A stretch of DNA of 7,973 nt from Euryarchaeota archaeon UBA40. GTDB lineage: Archaea; Thermoplasmatota; Poseidoniia; Poseidoniales; Thalassarchaeaceae. Numbering within the stretch: the first letter of the stretch is position 1; every line of letters begins with the position of its first letter. Where the stretch lies: NCBI GenBank assembly GCA_002506875.1, contig DAYJ01000114.1, positions 1 to 7,973 of the forward strand. Reading direction: 5' to 3'. The position numbers were made by a program, and so were the translations under genes. This document shows positions 4,768 through 7,973 of the stretch, one piece after another. Below the pieces are notes generated by a model. The model did not search any database and had not been told where the DNA came from. It saw only the letters and a program-made list of their open reading frames with translations.

Positions 4768-6183
4768 TCACTCTGCATGAATTTCGAGGACATCCAACCA
4801 AAGGACCTCGCATGCTCGCTCTAGAACCTCAGCTACAGAGGGCGTGGTACGTCCATCGTCCGAATGAACCATCTCTTTGACGTAAGTCCCTGTCTGACAA
4901 CGGACATCAAACTGAATCTCGTTATCCTCAACAATGACGTTCTCTATCGAGACAAGTTCACGCTTACGGACAAGGTCCGAGCGACGATGTGCGACGCGCT
5001 TCGGTGTCCTCTGTTCAAGCATCACACCACTCAGCGCAAGGATTCTCTGCTCGGCATCCTCCTGATCTAACGGATCGCCTTCAATCCCAAATCGTATGCG
5101 ATAGGATTTCTCAGCCTTCGTCTCCTTGATGCGAGCAACCTCAGGGCGAGTCGATGGTCGCAGTTCATCGACCTCAACAAGGCCTTCAGCACCCTCTGCA
5201 ATTGAGGTGAGTAGGCCTTCAATGTCTGGTGCCCTCTTCTTCGGGCGCTTAACCTCGATGACAAATGGTCGTCCGCGACCTAAGCATCGCACATCGATAT
5301 CCTCGCGCCCCATACCGTGAAAACTAGTATCCTCCGCCTCCAGTAACTTACGAATGGGTTCTCCGACCAGGTCTTGAACTGAATGTAAGTACTGTAACCC
5401 TGTCATTTCACAGGAAGGGCAGCCACCTTCACGCCCCTTACAAGCCCTACAGGGCCAACGAGTCTGGGGCACCTCTCGGGACAGCTTGCGGTACCTTCCA
5501 TACAAGAATACTGGGCGCACCTCAGCCTTCACACGAAGAGTTAGTGAATCTACTAAGATCATCACATCCGGGACCTCCTTGACCAGTTCGACATCCGCTA
5601 CTTTCTCCTTTAGAGCGAGTTCGACAGCTGCTGCAAAAGACGCCTTGAGGGGCGGTGCACCTCGTGCACCAAACCTCTTTCGAAGGTAATCTTCCTCTTC
5701 TACCAATTCCTTGCTAATGTGATGCCCCATCTGAAGGGTGGTGAATTCCACGCCCTCAGTCTCACGTAAAATTCGCACGACAATGTTCTGAATATCATCG
5801 AAGAGATCCTCGCAAAAGGGGCAGTAATCGGGACTGATTTCGGAAAGCATTGAATCGCGCTCGATAGCGTCCACACGAATTCGGGCTCCGTGTTCTTTAG
5901 CGGGAACTCCACCCTCATTCAAACGACCTCCTATACGAGCAAGACAATGATCGCATGCACCAAGACGAATTACGTGACGAATTCCCATAGGAGCAGGGCA
6001 TGGTGGCGCTTCCATGTCACGAAGTGCTGGAGTGTCATCCTCGAAATCATCCTCGTCTTCGAGGTCATCCTCCGATACTTCCGAATCATCGACAGGGACC
6101 AAATCCTCCCATGGATCGATGGCCCCGCCATAACCGGCTGAAGCGTAGTCCAACCACTCGTCCTGGTCGTCGTCAGTCATCAA
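4768..6183 (-). CDS. pus10: tRNA pseudouridine synthase Pus10
   Basis: This 471-residue enzyme converts uridines 54 and 55 in the T-loop of tRNA to pseudouridine, the job done in bacteria by TruB. The N-terminal THUMP-containing region has cysteine pairs CDHC (77-80) and CPFC (121-124), and a second zinc-binding stretch, PCRACKGREGGCPSC (244-258). The catalytic domain shows GREDIDVRCLG (292-302) with the presumed catalytic D295, then GRPFVIEVKRPK (303-314) and near the end CQTGTYVKEMVHSDDGRTTP (429-448). All key motifs are intact. The first 58 residues are unusual: a very acidic extension (about 30-50, EVSEDDLEDEDDFEDD) precedes the conserved part. The ATG at 6183 follows GGAGGCGA; the next codon is also ATG. 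A TGATTATCC string about 40 bases upstream may be its promoter. Confidence 0.95.
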   Translation of the reverse strand: MMTDDDQDEWLDYASAGYGGAIDPWEDLVPVDDSEVSEDDLEDEDDFEDDTPALRDMEAPPCPAPMGIRHVIRLGACDHCLARIGGRLNEGGVPAKEHGARIRVDAIERDSMLSEISPDYCPFCEDLFDDIQNIVVRILRETEGVEFTTLQMGHHISKELVEEEDYLRKRFGARGAPPLKASFAAAVELALKEKVADVELVKEVPDVMILVDSLTLRVKAEVRPVFLYGRYRKLSREVPQTRWPCRACKGREGGCPSCEMTGLQYLHSVQDLVGEPIRKLLEAEDTSFHGMGREDIDVRCLGRGRPFVIEVKRPKKRAPDIEGLLTSIAEGAEGLVEVDELRPSTRPEVARIKETKAEKSYRIRFGIEGDPLDQEDAEQRILALSGVMLEQRTPKRVAHRRSDLVRKRELVSIENVIVEDNEIQFDVRCQTGTYVKEMVHSDDGRTTPSVAEVLERACEVLWLDVLEIHAE

Positions 6184-6261
6184 ATCGCCTCCGCACTACA
6201 GGTGGACAGACCCGCAGGGTGGATAATCAGAGCGCAAGCATCCTGTGATTTGAGGCTTCCT

Positions 6262-6597
6262 TCAATGATCAACATCTAATCGATTGAGGGCGATGTCTGT
6301 TATATGCTCAAAAGACCACAATCCGCTGGAGCACCCGCTGGTCCATGTGAATCGAACAGCATATCGTCCAACTGCCTCCGCTTTAGGCATCTCAATCCGA
6401 AGGCGTTTGACCTCCTCAGCAAGTCCCAATCTCCGATGTGGATCCTTCCAGCGAGGACGACACTTCGCACATGGACACCATGCACGTAATTCGTGATAAG
6501 GTATGGTGAGTTCATCGCCATCGACGTAACGTAAAGTAATCGAATCGTCTGCACGTTCGAGTTCTTTCAACCGGTCTGCCATGTATGATGCACACAT
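6262..6597 (-). CDS. DUF971 (GBBH-like N-terminal domain) protein with four-cysteine site
   Basis: This 111-residue protein is a stand-alone DUF971 domain, the fold found at the N-terminus of gamma-butyrobetaine hydroxylase and at the C-terminus of the Fe-S carrier HCF101. Recognisable parts are ITLRYVDGDELTIPYHELRAW (20-40), the C41-x-C43-x2-C46 patch, and VGRYAVRFTWTSGCSSGLWSFEHI (76-99). In gamma-butyrobetaine hydroxylase three cysteines and a histidine bind zinc; here the position corresponding to the histidine of the DGH motif is C89, so all four ligands appear to be cysteine. Its function in archaea is unknown; Fe-S or zinc binding is inference. The start at 6597 lies one base from the transporter stop, so the genes are probably cotranscribed; the ATG at 6582 is an alternative. 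Confidence 0.85.
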   Translation of the reverse strand: MCASYMADRLKELERADDSITLRYVDGDELTIPYHELRAWCPCAKCRPRWKDPHRRLGLAEEVKRLRIEMPKAEAVGRYAVRFTWTSGCSSGLWSFEHITDIALNRLDVDH

Positions 6598-6598
6598 C

Positions 6599-7973
6599 CT
6601 ATTCCGATTCCAACCCTTCGACCGAACGTGTGAAATCGAGGTAAGCCACGATACGTAGAGCCGCCGGGGCGAGGATAAGCGACGCGATGAGTGATAGTGA
6701 AATCATTAGAGCGCTGAACAAACCGAATGTCGAGAAGAAGCCCATCGATGATCGAGATATTACGATGAAGCCAGTAATATCGCTGAGGGCAGAGCCCACT
6801 AAGGCAATTCCACTCGCTGCACCAACAGCCGAAAGTGCGGGCAGAGTATCCAACCCGTTCAGACGCTCCTCTCTGAATCGTTCAACGACATGGATGACGT
6901 AATCGATTCCGACGCCGAGAGACATCGTCGCAATAGCGACGGTGACCATGTTCAGTCCATAGCCAAACCAAGCAATAGCACCATACAACCAAACAACGAC
7001 TATCAGAATAGGACCTGTTGTTAGAAGAGCAAGTGACAGAGCCTTTCCCCCCCATATAGGTTCGATAATCAGGGCAAAGATGCCCAATGCAATAGCTATC
7101 TCAAATGGAACGGAATCCAAGAATACACCGAGCGAAATTATTCCACCTGTAAATAGAAGCATACCCATCGGACCAATGAGAGCACGGAGTTTTCGATCAG
7201 GTACACTGATGAGATCACGAACCCAGCCTCCACGGTTTTCAGAACTCCGGAATCCCCACCAGAGAGTAACCAAGCAGAACAGTACCCCTAGACCGAGGGA
7301 ACCCTGGAGTTCTTCTTGCATACGCGAGGCCTGAACATAACGAGTGATTGGTGAGCCCGTCTCTATTGTCCAAGTGATTGGATACGACTCATTGGCAGTA
7401 TCTCGATCCACACGCTCCCGTAAGGGAGTTGCTGAGAGGTTTTGCAGCGGTGCAAGATCACGATGCAATTCTGCAATTGCTAATTCAACCTGATCAAATT
7501 GTTCTGGCTGACGCAAGCCGAAACGAAGCACCATGCGATCAAAAGTTGCGTTGTTACCATCCAAATCTAACCACGGTTGAGATGGATCCAACGGTTGGCT
7601 CGGTTGAATGAAGTTTGATACGATGCTCGCAGGGATCATGGGATATCCCCCACTCTCTGGAATCCCATGCAGATACATGTGGCCAAAGAAGTAGGTAATA
7701 CACCCACGATCTTCGAAATTAACGAACAATTGAGCCATCCCCCGATAGGGACAATCGACACCGTTCTCCGGTAGTGAAGTATTCCACCCAGTGGCCTCGA
7801 ATGGTGTAGAATTGTACCAAAGTGCAAACTGTGCATATTCCAACAGTTCATCAATTGCAAGAAGTTCTACTGCTCCAGACGGTTCACGAGCAAAACGATC
7901 TGGATCTTCTGGACCCAACTTGTTCATGTTGTATCTTAGTTCCTTGACCGCATACAGGACATCGGGATGAGTC
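6599..7973 (-). CDS. RND/MMPL-type membrane transporter, C-terminal part
   Basis: This frame stays open to the right edge, so only the last 457 residues are seen; an internal ATG at 7927 is not the real start. It is the C-terminal half of an RND-superfamily exporter of the MMPL/HAE-3 kind: an extracytoplasmic porter domain of about 220 residues (with RFGL, then a long helix QVELAIAELHRDL), followed by about seven hydrophobic segments and a short tail. The signature NMVTVAIATMSLGVGIDY (341-358 of the visible part) and VIHVVERFREE mark the segment that carries the conserved acidic residue of the family. These proteins move lipids or other hydrophobic molecules using the proton gradient; the substrate cannot be told. 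Two hydrophobic segments before the usual TM8 equivalent look extra. The stop is one base from the DUF971 gene. Confidence 0.88.
   Translation of the reverse strand, partial: THPDVLYAVKELRYNMNKLGPEDPDRFAREPSGAVELLAIDELLEYAQFALWYNSTPFEATGWNTSLPENGVDCPYRGMAQLFVNFEDRGCITYFFGHMYLHGIPESGGYPMIPASIVSNFIQPSQPLDPSQPWLDLDGNNATFDRMVLRFGLRQPEQFDQVELAIAELHRDLAPLQNLSATPLRERVDRDTANESYPITWTIETGSPITRYVQASRMQEELQGSLGLGVLFCLVTLWWGFRSSENRGGWVRDLISVPDRKLRALIGPMGMLLFTGGIISLGVFLDSVPFEIAIALGIFALIIEPIWGGKALSLALLTTGPILIVVVWLYGAIAWFGYGLNMVTVAIATMSLGVGIDYVIHVVERFREERLNGLDTLPALSAVGAASGIALVGSALSDITGFIVISRSSMGFFSTFGLFSALMISLSLIASLILAPAALRIVAYLDFTRSVEGLESE

Noticed and set aside
1..7973. CRISPR array, insertion sequence or integration site
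   Set aside because: No regularly spaced direct repeats, transposase-like protein, terminal inverted repeats or tRNA-associated direct repeat was seen.

Overview
The window looks like chromosomal DNA of a euryarchaeon, most likely from the Thermoplasmata / Marine Group II (Poseidoniales) side. The main reason is an unbroken archaeal information-processing cluster on the minus strand: Pus10 pseudouridine synthase, ribosomal protein L21e, RNA polymerase subunit Rpo4 (RpoF), a DUF655 helix-hairpin-helix protein and the KsgA/Dim1 rRNA dimethyladenosine transferase. No bacterial or eukaryotic genome is known to me to carry this set in this order. The taxonomic placement below archaeal level is an inference from protein style and moderate G+C, not a computed result.

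Layout, left to right. Positions 37-807 carry two plus-strand genes: a small MIP18/DUF59-like protein, and after a gene-poor stretch an 81-residue basic, cysteine-containing protein whose region is unusually G+C rich and full of hairpins. Two strong hairpins (783-856) lie at the convergence with the minus-strand genes. From 877 to 2425 on the minus strand sits a probable operon: a 361-residue coiled-coil/zinc-ribbon protein of unknown function, a plant-type [2Fe-2S] ferredoxin, and a 50-residue single-span membrane protein that is easily overlooked. A T-run and a gap of about 115 bases separate it from the information-processing cluster (2541-6183). Upstream of that cluster are a DUF971-family protein and the C-terminal part of an RND/MMPL-type membrane transporter that runs off the right edge.

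How they fit together. The cluster 2541-4679 is tightly packed (ATGA and GTGA stop/start overlaps at 4389-4392 and 3446-3449) and links ribosome structure (L21e), transcription (Rpo4), rRNA maturation (KsgA) and a nucleic-acid-binding DUF655 protein; Pus10 adds tRNA modification. A second theme is metal/Fe-S chemistry: a DUF59-like protein, a [2Fe-2S] ferredoxin, and a DUF971 protein whose predicted metal site reads as four cysteines rather than three cysteines and a histidine.

The most unusual items are the structured 512-856 region, the ferredoxin operon with its unknown zinc-ribbon protein and hidden membrane peptide, the DUF971 ligand change, a perfect 12-base palindrome just upstream of rpl21e, and an apparent extra membrane hairpin in the transporter. 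No CRISPR array, insertion sequence, rRNA or tRNA gene was recognised.
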